Positions 11,373 through 23,250 of a DNA stretch of 64,000 nucleotides are shown here, piece after piece. This DNA is from Buddleja alternifolia (Eukaryota; Streptophyta; Magnoliopsida; Lamiales; Scrophulariaceae). Both the position numbers and the translations under genes were made by a program. The DNA lies in assembly GCA_019426215.1 (NCBI GenBank), contig CM033403.1, positions 35,536,754 through 35,600,753 on the forward strand. The letters are read 5' to 3'. The notes below the pieces were generated by a model. That model had not been told where the DNA came from, did no database searches, and saw only the letters and a program-made list of their open reading frames with translations. How positions within the stretch are numbered: the first letter of the stretch is position 1; each line of letters starts with the position of its first letter.

Positions 11373-13768
11373 CTATTGCTTCAAGAACATGAAAACCGTA
11401 AAAACAATAACCAAAGACAAGAAAATCGAAGATCCCACTCTATAAGAATTGCTTGTTGGAAGTATATCTGGTAATGAGCACTCCTCCCCATTGAAGTAAA
11501 CTTTTGATGGAAATCCATCACCACCCGCGACATTGATTCCAGGTGTCAACCTCTTAGTGAACGAGATCACTGACTGTTGCTTCCCCGGGACCCGTGGATC
11601 CCTCTGTGGATTAGCACCGTCCGTTTCTGCCACCAAATAGTTCAACCCGGGAAGACCCTGCATGAAAATTGTATTGTTAATGCCATTTAGGTTCATCGCG
11701 CTCCCATTGAAAGAGTACACGGCTTCAAAACCGGGACCCGCTCTTTCCAACTCAATAGCGGTGAACCAATCAACAAATGCTGTCTCGTCCCAGTTGAAGA
11801 TGGTGATTCTCGCTGACCACCCGCCTCTATAGTCGGTGAACAAATGCCAGTTTAAGCTGACCCCACAATTATCGCTGCAAGGTAATGGGTTAGGCACGGG
11901 GAAATGATGAAGATCAGCCCATGCACGGGCCAATGTGGTACGGTTATCAAACGGGACCAAAAGAGCTTGAGACGGGAGATAAAGGGCCGGGGAAGTACTA
12001 CTGCACGTCCGGTCCGTGCTGGAAGGGCACCCACAAGCACAAGTAGGACAAGGGATTATTGACTCGTTGTAGTAAGCTGAAAAAGAAACGCAGCATCGAG
12101 GGCTCGCTCCCTTTGGTTGCGTTATATTGCACACCACTTGCCAGCTGGCCATTGCAGCCGTACCCGGCAATTGCTGACTTGGGTCAGGGAATTGGGTAGG
12201 GCTGACCCGGATGGGCGGACCACATTTGTAATCCGGGTTGAGCCGACCACGGATCCCCCAATTTTGAGGTGGGGTGAGGTCGGAGCGGTTGAGATTGGGC
12301 GGCATCTTGAAAACGTTTATTTGGAAAGCTGATTTTGACTTGCTCGGGTCCATTTCTGGGGGCAAAATTGTCCCATTACGACAACAAAAGGGTATCATTC
12401 CTAGATTAGTGTTGTTGGTCATTTCTAGAGGCAAGTCGATGATAGTCGGCCTTCTGTCACAATTTAGGGCAGTTGAGAAGTCCAGAGACTGGTAATATTG
12501 GCCTTGTCTACCAAATACACATGGTGAAGTGTCCACTATAGAAGGATAAGCTCCTCTCATGGCGAAAATGAACTCATCTTCCATCCAATCCCAGCTCAAC
12601 TGCCAGTTATCGAGGCGTCCAAGAGGGTTGTGGTTTTCGATCGTAACTTGCGCCCAGTAATTCGATTCGTATGTTCTCGTCACATCATACATTATGGTCA
12701 GATCACCGTTTTGGCGGGGTAAGAACTCGTCGTCCACAGTAACGTTGGATCTAAAACTCAGGTCTCTCGTGCAGCAAACCTCCATTGTTCTATTCCCTGA
12801 GGAAAAAAACAATCGCAGCCACATTAGTTGTGCATTCCAACATCTCCGGATGCAACGGTAATACTCGAATTTTCACTGAATTTCGTGTTCTCTACTTGAT
12901 CAAACATAGCATTTTCATGATATTAAACCAAGTCAACCAAATTTCCACATCTCCAATTTTTTTATGACTCCAATTGCTCAACAAACACAAACAAGATCAT
13001 ACACCAACACCACCTCCATTAGTATATAACAAATTTCATAAATTTCAGATCTAAACCAATTTATACATAAAAAATTCAAATTTTTTAAAAAGATGGAAAA
13101 TCTTTGATCATTCTACACCAACTCAATCAATCCACAAAAAATACACTACCTAATGAAAGCTAAGCAACAAAACTCTTCAAATCCAAAATAACCATGAATA
13201 TATACACACACACACACACATATATATAGAGAGAGAACTGACCTTCCATAGTGGGTCTAGTGCAAACCCACCCATCATTCACAAGAGAAATATTCGACGG
13301 CATAGGCACACTCCTCGGGCCAACTCCGAACTGTGTACCCACCAACCCGACCCGGACGCTCATCTGGGTCAAGTCCCCAGCCGTCTCAATACCCGTCTTC
13401 AGATCCGGATTCGGAAACCCAGCAAAAACCGACCCGTTTGCCACACTTCCAGGGATCGAATTCCCATCGAAAAGCACGGCATTCGAAGCAGACACCAAAT
13501 ATTCGTCGTGCTGAAACCCTACGAACACTCGCCACGATTTGAGCTCAACCAAATCGTTGTTAAGTATAGTTAGCGACGACTCGAATCGGTACGATTGGTT
13601 GGACGGATTGGGGCGGAGAATTGGGGGTATTATTTCGCCGGAGGTGTATGTATAGGTTAGGAATACGCCGTTGCAGGCGGCAGAGGCCGGCGCCGGAGCT
13701 TGAGCTAGGGTTTGGGATAAATTGAGGAGAATTAGAGAGAGGAATAGAGTAGTAGTAGGAGATGCCAT
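11373..13768 (-). CDS. COBRA-like protein, COBL7/8 type, GPI-anchored
   Basis: Cell-surface glycoprotein of the COBRA family, whose members act in cellulose deposition and oriented growth. Exon 1 is 13768-13243 and exon 2 is 12796-11373; the intron is GT/AG with a CCTCAG acceptor, and the codon split across it gives [11 protein letters not shown]. Product 649 aa, close to the length of Arabidopsis COBL7-type members. The signal peptide is residues 1 to about 22 ([15 protein letters not shown]), followed by a short Ala/Pro stretch. The N-terminal half (to about 175) is the extra domain that marks the COBL7 subgroup. The COBRA domain follows, with the family CCVS motif at 410-413 inside a cysteine-rich stretch (CPTCACGC). 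The last about 20 residues are hydrophobic ([14 protein letters not shown]), as expected for GPI attachment. Many N-x-S/T sites. The intact reading frame makes function likely. Confidence 0.94.
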
Positions 13769-14074
13769 TGTTGTGAGGTTTTCAATTCAAATTCATTAAT
13801 GGAGAACGGATTTATGTTGTAGACATGTAGATGGATATATGTATTAGCAGTTTTGTGTGTGTAGATACTATAGATACACGCAAAATGTGTGTATATATTG
13901 TGCGTGTGTGTGAGAGAGAGAGGAGAGTGGGAAAGGAAAGTAGGAGACGCGGAGAGGAAGAAAATGGTGGTCTTTGGGCAAGGACAGCTTATGAGAAGCT
14001 GTAATAGAGTAGTTCTATATGTAAGAACTATTATTTGCTTTTATTTTTATATAATTTATAATTAATATAAAAGC
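13769..14074 (-). promoter_or_regulatory. Promoter and 5' UTR region of the COBRA-like gene
   Basis: Upstream of the minus-strand start codon. It holds GA and TG microsatellites (about 13850-13925) and an AATATATACAC stretch near 13890 that could act as a TATA box. This is inference from position and composition only. Confidence 0.35.
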
Positions 14075-14091
14075 ATAAAGATTTATCAAAA

Positions 14092-14296
14092 GATTGCCCA
14101 GTTGACAAGGACGAGTCACTTTTTCTAAGAAAATTATTTGTTCAATTCTCTCTATCAACTTAAGCGATAGTGCTGGTGGGCGATCTGTAAGTATCTTTAT
14201 AAGCAACTTATAATCCCGAAAACATACCCTGACCCTGATAGTGATCGGAGTCGATCTTACTTAAACTTTTTTTTAGCCAAAAATATCAATAAATAA
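14092..14296 (+). mobile_element. SINE copy A, 205 bp
   Basis: It is flanked by a 17-bp target duplication matching 15 of 17 (14075-14091 and 14297-14313, core ATAAAGATTT). The 3' end is A-rich (AATAAATA). The body shares blocks such as CACTTTTT, GATCTGTAAGTA and CATACCCTGACC with the second copy at 58803-59010. Length, tail and long variable duplications fit a tRNA-type SINE, although the promoter boxes are degraded. Confidence 0.75.
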
Positions 14297-14313
14297 ATAA
14301 AGATTTGACAAAA

Positions 14314-16633
14314 TGGTCATTTAATTGGTTCGTCAATTGCTATGTCAACAACTCAACACTAGAGGAAAAGAGAATTTTATTATTAACGAAATAAAAATAT
14401 AGAATAAGATGAATGCTAAAAATATAAACTAAACGTAGCCTCTAATTTCCACTCAAAATATAATGAAGGTCAAAAGTGTGAACTAAACCAACCCTATCAA
14501 TCATAGACCTTTTGTCAAATTTGTACTTACGACTTTAATACATATCACAATAATTAAATTATCTAATATTGGGGTTGGTGTAGCGTTTTTGAGCTGTGAT
14601 TGATAACTATGGGTTGATAAAAATTTGTATAGAACGCGTGTTATGGCTAATTAATTGGTATGTTTCCAAGGCCATTCCACTTCTTTCTTAATTAATTAAT
14701 CTCTTTTTCTTTCTAAATTGTATTTGTTAATAGTAATGATTTCATCACATGATGTAGTGTGGTTGATTTGAGTTATGTCAAAAGATAACGAAATTTTTTT
14801 ATGAATTTTATGGACTGTAATATATTTATCAATGTAATTATAACAATTTATGTAACGTGACATGCACTTATTTTTTAGTATAAGGAGATGAGAGTTTAAG
14901 ACTTATAAATTTCGTAAGACAGTAGTTGCATAAACGATACCAGCCTCGTGAGACGTTAATTATATACACATCATTAGCCCCTCAAACATGGAGCTTTGGT
15001 AGAGCACTTGGCATCATTCTCACAAAAGGCGATATAATGATGTGTTATGCACTTGATTTCTCACAATCTAAATGACTTTGCATGATTTATTATCTACTTT
15101 TGCCATAGCAACACGAGTTTTTTCTTAAAAGAAGTCTCAACAGGGAAAATGAACTTTGATACTTATAAGGCTCAAGTTCCTCGTCTTCATACGAAGTGGA
15201 CGATAATTGAATACATATTATTTAAAATAAACTTATATGACTTTGTCATAACATAATTTATCATAATTAGCTATTGCAACTATATCAAAACCAAAATTTA
15301 GTAATTCTCTCATAATCACTCCAAGTTAATTTTAGTGAAGAAATCAAAAAATTATTAAGAAACTGGGCTTGTATTCTTTTGATGATTATTTCTTATCTTT
15401 TTGTCATTTTATTCTCCTTAATGACTTAATATGCTTTGATGTGTGGGACATAGCATCGGAGATCCGTTGGTTTTTAAGACATTCTTGAGGAACGTTTGTA
15501 AAGTTTGAAATTTGAATGTTGAAGCGGTATTGTCAAACGTTGAAATAAGAATAAGTATATAATAAAGTTCATGAATAGCTTACCATTGGCACCGTCACCT
15601 TTTTTTGGCATTACAACTATCATTTTTATTTATAATATATCTGATATTATGTTTCGCATCGAATGAAAACTACTGAATTAAGAGGCTTATAAGTCTCAAG
15701 TCATTATCTCCCTATCGAGACGTCGTATAAGGACAAACTCGTGCAGTTCTGGTCGAAGCGAGCAATACCTCACGAAAAATCGTTCGGTGTGCGAGAATGC
15801 AAGTGCATGTCACATTAATTGATGTGATCATGAATTATTTTTAGGAAAATGCTATATATCATTATTTTTATACTACCGATTTTTCACCGCGCCTTGATTT
15901 AAAAAATATGGATGTATTAAATCTATTAAAATCAATTCATTACAAGTGATTTCTTATGAAAACTAAAGGAGGTGAAAAATCAGTGTTATATGAAATATGA
16001 TATATAACTGTACTCATATTTTTATGAGTTTATCGGAATTTCTAAATAAGTTAGTCACATTTGTTCATTCAGTGTGATTATCAATCAATAACAAATAGTT
16101 TTTATATCTGACTTGAAGTTACAAAAAAATATTAAAAATTACTCATCTAAAAGACATTTTGCAAGGATACTAACGTGAATACATGTAAATAAATATTGAT
16201 TTCGATAAACAGTTTTGTTAATGAATGTAATTGCTCGTTCAACCATGTGTTAAAAACAGAAGTAGATGGATTTTAATTGACTGAAATAATAAATAAATAT
16301 TTCAAAATTCTTAGTGGGAAGACAAAAACTTTGGTCTTGTGCACGTTGTCCCGGTCCGTATATTATGCAAAAGGTTGGTCTACCCCATGTGTTCTTTTAT
16401 TAAGGACATATTTACTTAATACTTTATTTATCTTTATGACATAGTTTTATTGACAATACTAAACCATGTAATAATTATGATTTATGGGTAATGGGTTTAG
16501 TTTATAATTTGAGTTTAATTTGTGGAATCAATAGGAGTTAGGGTCTTGATCAATCCAACTCTTGTGTGTTAAAAATTAGTTGAATTGGAGGATAATTGTT
16601 AAGACTGAAGTGAGATTTTTTTCTTACATGGAC
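14314..16633. other. Intergenic, no gene recognised
   Basis: AT-rich DNA without supported coding sequence. Scattered moderately GC-richer pieces (about 14930-15060, 15680-15810) look like repeat debris, but I could not define their ends. Confidence 0.5.
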
Positions 16634-16641
16634 CCTCCGAC

Positions 16642-17033
16642 TAGGGGTGTTCATAAAAACAGAAAATTCGGTTAACAGGCCGAACCGAACCAAAAATCGA
16701 GATTCGGTTCGGTTTTCGGGTTTTTTCTTTTTTTTACAAAATTTTGGTTTTTAGTTCGGGTTCGGTTTTGAGGTTCTGTTTGGTTAACTGAAAATCGATT
16801 TTTTGATTTATTTTTTTATTTTTATACAGTATACGATAAACCAAAAACTATAAAAAATGTGTTTTTTAGTGACAAATTATAGGAAATGAAAGAAAGTGGC
16901 CAAATTTATTTTTTTTATTTCTTATTTTATTTTTTGAAAATTCGGTTGAACCAAGAACTGAACCGAACCTTTTCGGTTTAGAATTTCGGAGAATCGAAAT
17001 TTCGAGATCGAGCCAAACTGATGAACAGCCCTA
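16642..17033. mobile_element. hAT-type MITE, 392 bp, perfect 8-bp target duplication
   Basis: Ends are TAGGGGTGTTCAT and ATGAACAGCCCTA. A perfect 8-bp duplication, CCTCCGAC, flanks it (16634-16641 and 17034-17041). The interior is rich in GGTTCGGTT/AACCGAACC arranged as inverted repeats. No coding capacity; an 8-bp duplication and TAGGG ends fit the hAT superfamily. Confidence 0.88.
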
Positions 17034-17041
17034 CCTCCGAC

Positions 17042-17540
17042 GATCAGCCTTACCTCTGACGATCAAGTTAGCAAAGACAATCAAGATTAGTATGTGTTGC
17101 TAAATGAAGAGTTAAAAAATAACTAACATGTCTCATAAATACTTTGAGTTGAGATTTTAGAGTTTTGTATGGTGTCCTACGACGGTCACTTAGGGTTGTC
17201 GGGTCAACTCGAACCTACCTATGTAAAACATGCAGAGCTTTTGATTTCCTTATATTTAAAGTAAATATTGAAGAAATTATGGTGATTTAATAATTATGTG
17301 GACATTTAAATTCACTGGTAATTGATATAATTAATTCAGAAAAGAATATAATTAATCCATGACCTACGTTAATGGGCCTGTCTATATAAGCCAAGACCAG
17401 TACTACAAAGATAAAACTTCTTACAGCTGGCCTTAAAAGTGGGCTTAAAGAAATCTTGAGCCCAATAGATAAATAGCTTCTCAACCAATGGGCTAAAACA
17501 CCACCTATTGGTCCACTGCTGTATTATCTAGATTCTACAT
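17042..17540. other. Intergenic, no gene recognised
   Basis: AT-rich with short open frames on the minus strand that look like chance. No element ends seen. Confidence 0.4.
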
Positions 17541-18610
17541 CTCAAATTCTAACCTAAATCAAGCAAATATAATTGTTTACACCATAAAATTATTAGAGTT
17601 TCCGAAGTACAAAATCCTAATAGCTCAAATTGGAGAAATTCGAACAAATTTTCGGTCCACAAAAAGATAAAACAAGGCCCATTAAAATCCAGAAAATAGC
17701 GAAGACAGGGGCTGAATTGACAAAAAGCCCAAGAATCGAATCTGAAAAATAAAATGAAGTCCAAAAAGTCAATAATCTACATTCAAGGAAGACGTGCCAA
17801 GTTAAAGATTTTGAAAGAGACGGTTGGATGCAGTTGACGGCAGTTCCCAAAAAAGAGGAACGTGGGTTGAAGATGGTTCCCAAAGACAAGATATATAGGA
17901 GCCGCGTAGAAAAGAAAGAAATCATCACAAGATCATCAGACTTCTGCATTTTCGTGTTCTTAGAATTAACTCTAGTCTTAGGAGTAGTTTTAGCGTAATG
18001 TAGGAGTAGATCGTAGCATAATTTAGGAGTAGCTGTAATGTAATTTAGTGTAGACTCGATGACATTTGCCTTCAAGGCATGTATTAGCATTCAATTGCTT
18101 GTAATTTTGAAGACTTTCATGGAGGTATAAATTACTTTGTATTCAGATTTAAGTATCGATAGGTAATTTGTATCTTGATTTGAGTTTTTCATTCGTCATT
18201 CTTATACTCGAAATGAACAACTAAAATGTCAATTAAAGACATGAACCACCGTTTAGCGAATCGAACGCAGGGGTTGAAAAATAATACATTCGATCGAGAG
18301 ATTCTCATGGAGGTATAAATTATCTCGTATCCAGATTTAAGTATCGATAGGTAATTTATATCTGGACTTGAATTTTTCCTTCACTATGTTATTATTTCAT
18401 TCGAAAACGATAATTAGTTTCATCAATTGCGGTCCACTCGAAGAAGATGAAGAGAAGTTCGAATACATTTAATCGACGTTTAGTTTAAGACTTGAATCAC
18501 CGTTTAGCGTGTCGAACGCAGGGGTTGAAAGATAATTCTAAGTTGTGAATTATCGCGGGGCTTGGAACGATTATTCGGATCCACCTCATTCGTGTTTGTT
18601 TTATATTCGA
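17541..18610 (+). repeat. LTR-like repeat with internal tandem blocks
   Basis: The sequence resembles a plant LTR: a TATA-like AAGATATATAGGAGC near 17888, then a transcript-leader-like stretch with repeated TAGGAGTAG motifs (17980-18035). A block starting TCATGGAGGTATAAATTA occurs at about 18117 and again at about 18297. A second block, ACCGTTTAGCG followed by CGAACGCAGGGGTTGAAA, occurs at about 18247 and about 18499. No coding domain, and I could not find matching TG...CA ends, so the boundaries are approximate. Confidence 0.45.
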
Positions 18611-18654
18611 AACAATAATATATAAAGTGGGCAAATAATGAATTACACTTATTA

Positions 18655-18725
18655 TAAGACTGTCGTAATTTTTATCTCCTTATTTAGAGTCTTATATGAT
18701 CTGTGTGGTCTTTGATTAATTATTG
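18655..18725 (+). repeat. SINE 3' fragment
   Basis: The stretch with CTTATTTAGAGTCTTATATG and CTGTGTGG matches the 3' part of the SINE-like copy at 45673-45825 (CTTATCTAGAGTCTTATAGG, CTGTGTGACC). The 5' part is missing. Confidence 0.5.
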
Positions 18726-19812
18726 ACCCGAAATCCCCCATCATCTAGAATTAAAAAAATAAATGAATTACATTGTTCGTTTTGTAAATTACATTTAGGC
18801 TTGGGTAAACCAAATTCAAACTAAAAATTTTTCTAAAGAAAATGATTGAGATTATTTGTAGCTAAATTGTCTTTAAAGAATATTTTATTTGAAGTAAGAC
18901 AAAGTTTTAGCCATGATGCAATTCTTTGACAATGGATATATAAAAAGTAGATTCTTCAAGTTTAAGGTATTAAAAAAGTTATGGTTTTACTTGATTTAAC
19001 AAATTTCTTTTATATATTATCAAAAGTAGGATTATTTTTTTAAAAAAAAAGTACAAAAACTTTCAATAAACGAGATAGAAACACATAATACATTAGATTA
19101 ATCGAGTTTACTATCACGACCCTAGGGGCAAAATTGGCAATTGAGAATAGAAAAGCAATATGGAAAAGGAACATAGGAGAAAGTGTGAAAGCTCCATCTA
19201 AATTGCTTTTAGGTTTATTAAATTTACATTTCTATATGTGGTAATTTGTTGTGTAAAAAGTAAATTAAGTCTTTTTCCTATCTTCTTTTATGTCTCTGCA
19301 GTGTTCTTCTTCATTTCACCTCAATTTCTCAAATTTGTGCTTTTCGTTTTCTCTAAAATTCTCATTATCTTATATTTTACAAAATAATATAAAAATTATA
19401 GAATGTTATACTCCAAATACCCTAAGGAACGATCCGGTACACGACACTTGATGTCACATTTTCTATAAAATTCTTGATGTTGACAAAATTCGTCACAACA
19501 TATTATTCATGTCACATAAAACGCAATCAAATAAAAAAAAAATTAACTAATCCCAAAACTTAAAATATAGCAAAAATAATAAAATGCACTTGAGAATTCT
19601 CAAGACATAATCTTTAATTGGGCCCTATCATGGTTAGTGGCCACCAACAACCAAACAAGGGCCATGTCCATTTTAATGCTTTTTTGGGCCCCAATGGTAG
19701 TTTAGTAATAGAGTTACTTATCATAAAAATCACTTTTAAGCAATGAAATAAAATTATGTGCTTCATTATTGGGGCTATAATTTCTAAATATATCATTCTT
19801 AGGATTCAAAAG
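18726..19812. other. Intergenic, no gene recognised
   Basis: AT-rich. A 60-codon open frame on the minus strand (about 19614-19796) is not recognisable as a protein. Confidence 0.4.
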
Positions 19813-19815
19813 TAA

Positions 19816-20921
19816 GGGCATGTTTGGTTGGCTGTTTTTGGCTTCTCTTGGCGTTTTTCGGGAACAAAAAATGGGAAAACACGTTTGGTTGAGTGTTTCC
19901 AAATACCTGTTTTGCAGAATTTTGAGTCACCCAAGAGACGATTTTGGAGAACAGGTTTTAGGTGTTTTGCAGAATTCTCAGTCACCCAAGGCAAAAATTG
20001 ACAGAATGTCCAAAACACGGAGTGTCAATTATTGTGCACTTATCCTCCAAATATTTCAAACATTTCAAATATTTTAATTAATTCAAAATATTAATTAAAT
20101 AATAATAATAATAAAAAGAGGAAAAGAACAGTAGCTTTCTTCCCCCAACTCACCCCCAGCCTCGCCGGAACCCTCTCCCCCGACGTCGGCCACCTCCGCT
20201 TCCTCGTCAACCTCTCCGCGGCCGCCAACTCCCTCTCCGGCCCCATTCCGCCCCAAATCGCAGACATCCCCAGCCTCCGGTACCTCAACCTCTCCAACAA
20301 TGTCTTCAATCTCACCTTCCCCGCCACCCTCTACCGCCTCAAAAACCTCCAAGTACTCGACATTTACAACAACAACATCACCGGCGACTTCCCTTCGCAA
20401 GCCCATCTGCTCATGAATCTCCGCCACTTGCATCTCAGCGGTGACTTCTTCTCCGGCGAAATACCCCCTTCATTCTGCTCCTTTCTACACCTCGAATACC
20501 TGGCTGTCTCCGGCAATTAGCACATCGGCGCTATCCCGTCGGAGATCGGAAACATGACTCAGCTCAAGGGTTTACTTCAAAGATATGAGAATGACTTTCT
20601 TTCAGATCCTTTTGAAGAAGATGAACAGAATCTTCTTCCTTTTCTTTTTCTTTTTTGTTTTGTTTTTTTATTTAATTAATATTTTGAAATTATTTGAATA
20701 ATATATATGTTACACCTAAAAATAGTCTCATCCAAACGTGTTTTTGTATTTTTTAATTACAAAACAATTTCATCCAAACGTATTCTCGAAGAACATATGA
20801 TCTGTAGAATAGGTGCCAAACAGATTTTCAATAATTTTTATTCTTCAAAAACTGTTCTACAGAATCGTTCTACAGAACTGTTCTGCAAAACTACAAAAAC
20901 AAAAACGTGCCAAACAGACCC
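19816..20921. mobile_element. PIF/Harbinger-type element carrying a gene fragment
   Basis: It begins GGGCATGTTTGGTTG and ends CAAACAGACCC, whose inverse is GGGTCTGTTTG. The flanking trinucleotide is TAA on both sides (19813-19815 and 20922-20924), the expected PIF/Harbinger target duplication. Both arms contain subterminal motifs such as GTTTGG and TTTTGCAGAA (inverse at the right end). No transposase is present; the 1106-bp element instead contains a GC-rich piece of an LRR receptor gene. Confidence 0.75.
20131..20590 (+). pseudogene. Captured fragment of a BAM/CLAVATA1-type LRR receptor kinase gene
   Basis: In one frame it reads LTPSLAGTLSPDVGHLRFLV, then GPIPPQIADIPSLRYLNLSN, then LDIYNNNITGDFPS, then EYLAVSGN, a stop, and IGAIPSEIGNMTQLKGL. 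These are consecutive plant leucine-rich repeats and match the N-terminal LRRs of BAM-type receptor kinases (family knowledge: VLDVYNNNLTGDLP, EYLAVSGNEL). A TAG at 20518-20520 interrupts the frame, and no signal peptide, transmembrane or kinase part is present. The piece is strongly GC-rich compared with the surrounding DNA, consistent with exon sequence copied from another locus. It sits wholly within the PIF/Harbinger-type ends and is almost certainly non-functional as a receptor. Confidence 0.85.
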
Positions 20922-20924
20922 TAA

Positions 20925-22725
20925 ATGTTTTAAGATTCCTGATTTAACAAGTCACCATACATTATATTTGCCCGTAACCTTGGATAAATTATAGTTGTCT
21001 GCTTTTTCAGTCCGAATTATCTGTTCCACAATGATGTAATATTTCTATGACATACATTTGACACACCTTGATACGTATTACAGAAGATTTGCGCTGCAAC
21101 TTTTTAGCTTTTCTCATTGTTTATGGAGTTTGAAGTTATTTAGCACTCGTCGTAACATAAAATTTACACCGATCCTTCTCCAAATTTATCTTAGAGGTGT
21201 AAATGAATTGGAGTTAATGAACCGAGATGGAAAAAAAATCGGAGAGTCAAGCTCTAGCTTGAGTATAATATATCGAGCTTGAGCATGACCTTGATGAATA
21301 TATTTCTACGAACTCAAGCTCAAGGAAGAGTGAAAGAGCCCGTGTTCGTGAGTTCGAACTCTTTAAATAGTTAGTGTTTGCCCATATAAATTATGATGGT
21401 ATAGTTGGAGGGCTCTAATTAGTTAATCAACAAAATGCTTAAAACATCACTTGATAGAGATTCGCTTATCTAGTAAAATTAAATTGAAAGTGAAAGGACT
21501 AAGAAATACACTTTTTGTTTTTTATAATTTACTAAGAATACACTTTGGTCTACAATGATAGCATGAAACTATTTAAAATTGATAAAAAAAAAATGCATAT
21601 AAGAGGGAATTGTGGGGAAAAAAAAGACGACATCTATAAACATCCCTATAAGCCCTTTTTGCCTACTATTGTAAAATTAAATTGAAAAATTCTTCAATTT
21701 TGTCTAATTAAAAAGGTATTGGGGGACCTATTATTTTATTGTATATTTGAATTATTATTATTATTATTTAAGTAAGAATAGAGAATCACAATTTGACACC
21801 AGCCTGGAAAGCTAGATTTGGTCGGTTATGACAATTTATGAAATGGTTCTATAACAATTTGCTATTTCTAATTCAAGAAAAATGAATGAGATATTTACAT
21901 TTTAAAAAAGTAAATTTGAAAAACGAAATGAGACACTAAAAATTATATTTTAAGTTAAAAGAAATCATATGCGTAGAATTGAATTTCGTTGCATGATAAA
22001 TTGTTCCAAATGGAAGTCCAAGTAATAAAAGAGAAATTAAAGCGTCGGTGCTTACCTCTTTCCATCTCAAAGATACCGCACTAAAAGTCTATAACCAAAA
22101 GTGAAAAAGATGAAAATAAATGAGAGAGATAATCTTAACTCAAATAATTCCATTGTTATATAATACCTTTTACTTTTTTTTAATGCCATCTTACCTTTTT
22201 TTAATGTCATCATAAATACAAAATATTTGCCAATGAAACTTAGTTTTACTATTGAAAATAAAACCACGAGATATTAGAGATCTCGTGTTCTACTTCTATC
22301 GATATCAATGTGTGAGTCTTGCTCTCTGTTTTATTAGTAGTGTTAGTTGATTGTAATAGCTATCACTTGATTATAGATTGTTATTTTTTAATATTCACAA
22401 CATGTATCATATAACCGATTCACTCACAAAAGCTACAAAAACATTAGCCTGATTTTGAAACTGTCGATTTTAAACGTAATTCACTTATTTTTTTCAATCA
22501 CAGAACAAACATAAATTATTCACCTCGTGAATTACATTTAAGTTCGACTCCGCCTGTTAATACTCATTTTTTCCATAAAGCTACTTAGTGTAGCTTCTAC
22601 GTCAAGTGAGACACACTCTACTCAATACGCTCCAACGTTAAAACCCCTTTCCCCTTTCACTCCCATTTCTCCAAATTTCCTCTTCAATCATTTAATTTTT
22701 CTCAAAATTTTTATTTTTCCAAGAA
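20925..22725. other. Intergenic and upstream region of the extensin-like gene
   Basis: AT-rich. Between about 21190 and 21370 there is a dispersed repeat fragment with AAGCTC/GAGCTT motifs, seen also near 25500, 27880, 28020, 33130 and 63420. A pyrimidine-rich stretch at about 22640-22720 is a likely leader of the downstream gene. Confidence 0.5.
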
Positions 22726-23250
22726 ATGGAGAAAAATCATCATCATAATAAACTCAAATTTTTGTTCCTAATGATCATAATATTTGCATCACCTTTGGCA
22801 AGTGCAACATGGGTAGGATCAAAGTACCAAATTGAATGCACAATGTGCACCGCTTGTGACAACCCATGCAACACCCCTTCGCCGCCGCCTCCGTCGCCGC
22901 CGCCGGCGTCCTCCACCGCCAACTGCCCTCCACCACCATCTCCTCCTCCTAGCCCTATCTACTACAACTCCCCACCGCCACCACAAACACCTTACATATA
23001 CTCATCACCACCACCTCCCGGCGGCGCCACATACTACTCACCACCACCTCCCGGCGGCGCCACATACTACACACCGCCGCCGCCGCTGTACCTCACCGGG
23101 GCCGTGCCGCCGCCGCCGAACCCTATTGTCCCTTATTTTCCTTATTACTATTATAACCCTCCACCGCCTTCATCATCTCCACCACCTTTCAAGAAAATTT
23201 CATCTTTATTGATCATCATGATCACACTATGCTTTATTTTACTATTATAA
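22726..23250 (+). CDS. Extensin-like proline-rich wall protein with probable GPI tail
   Basis: Single-exon gene, 174 aa. A basic and hydrophobic N-terminus (residues 1 to about 27, ending ASPLASA) is a typical signal peptide. A short cysteine cluster, ECTMCTACDNPC (about 38-49), follows, then a Pro-rich region with repeated S-P3/4 motifs alternating with Tyr-rich spacers (YYNSPPPP, TYYSPPPP, YYYYNPPPP). This is the arrangement of extensins: hydroxyproline arabinosylation sites plus Tyr cross-linking. The last about 15 residues (SLLIIMITLCFILLL) are hydrophobic with a small-residue region before them, suggesting GPI attachment. Within the coding sequence a 33-bp unit encoding PPPPGGATYYS/T is repeated almost perfectly (about 23007-23072). 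An AATAAA signal lies just downstream (about 23263). Role: cell wall or plasma-membrane surface. The exact family name is uncertain. Confidence 0.88.
   Translation: MEKNHHHNKLKFLFLMIIIFASPLASATWVGSKYQIECTMCTACDNPCNTPSPPPPSPPPASSTANCPPPPSPPPSPIYYNSPPPPQTPYIYSSPPPPGGATYYSPPPPGGATYYTPPPPLYLTGAVPPPPNPIVPYFPYYYYNPPPPSSSPPPFKKISSLLIIMITLCFILLL

Noticed and set aside
11852..12495. Open frames on both strands across the COBRA-like exon 2
   Set aside because: They overlap a well-supported coding exon and have no domain features; they are shadows of its codon composition.
14990..15035. TTGGTAGAGCACTTGGC, tRNA-like D-arm wording
   Set aside because: No acceptor stem, anticodon arm or B-box at the right distance could be found, so it is not a tRNA gene.
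17617..18090. 157-codon minus-strand open frame
   Set aside because: It lies in LTR-like repeat DNA, has no recognisable domain, and overlaps repeated TAGGAGTAG motifs, so it is most likely non-coding.
20091..20433. Two minus-strand open frames opposite the LRR fragment
   Set aside because: They are antisense shadows of the GC-rich LRR piece; their Gly/Glu-rich content comes from the opposite strand.
22832..23212. Second-frame open frame inside the extensin-like gene
   Set aside because: Its His/Arg-rich product is an artefact of the proline-rich CCN repeats read out of frame.
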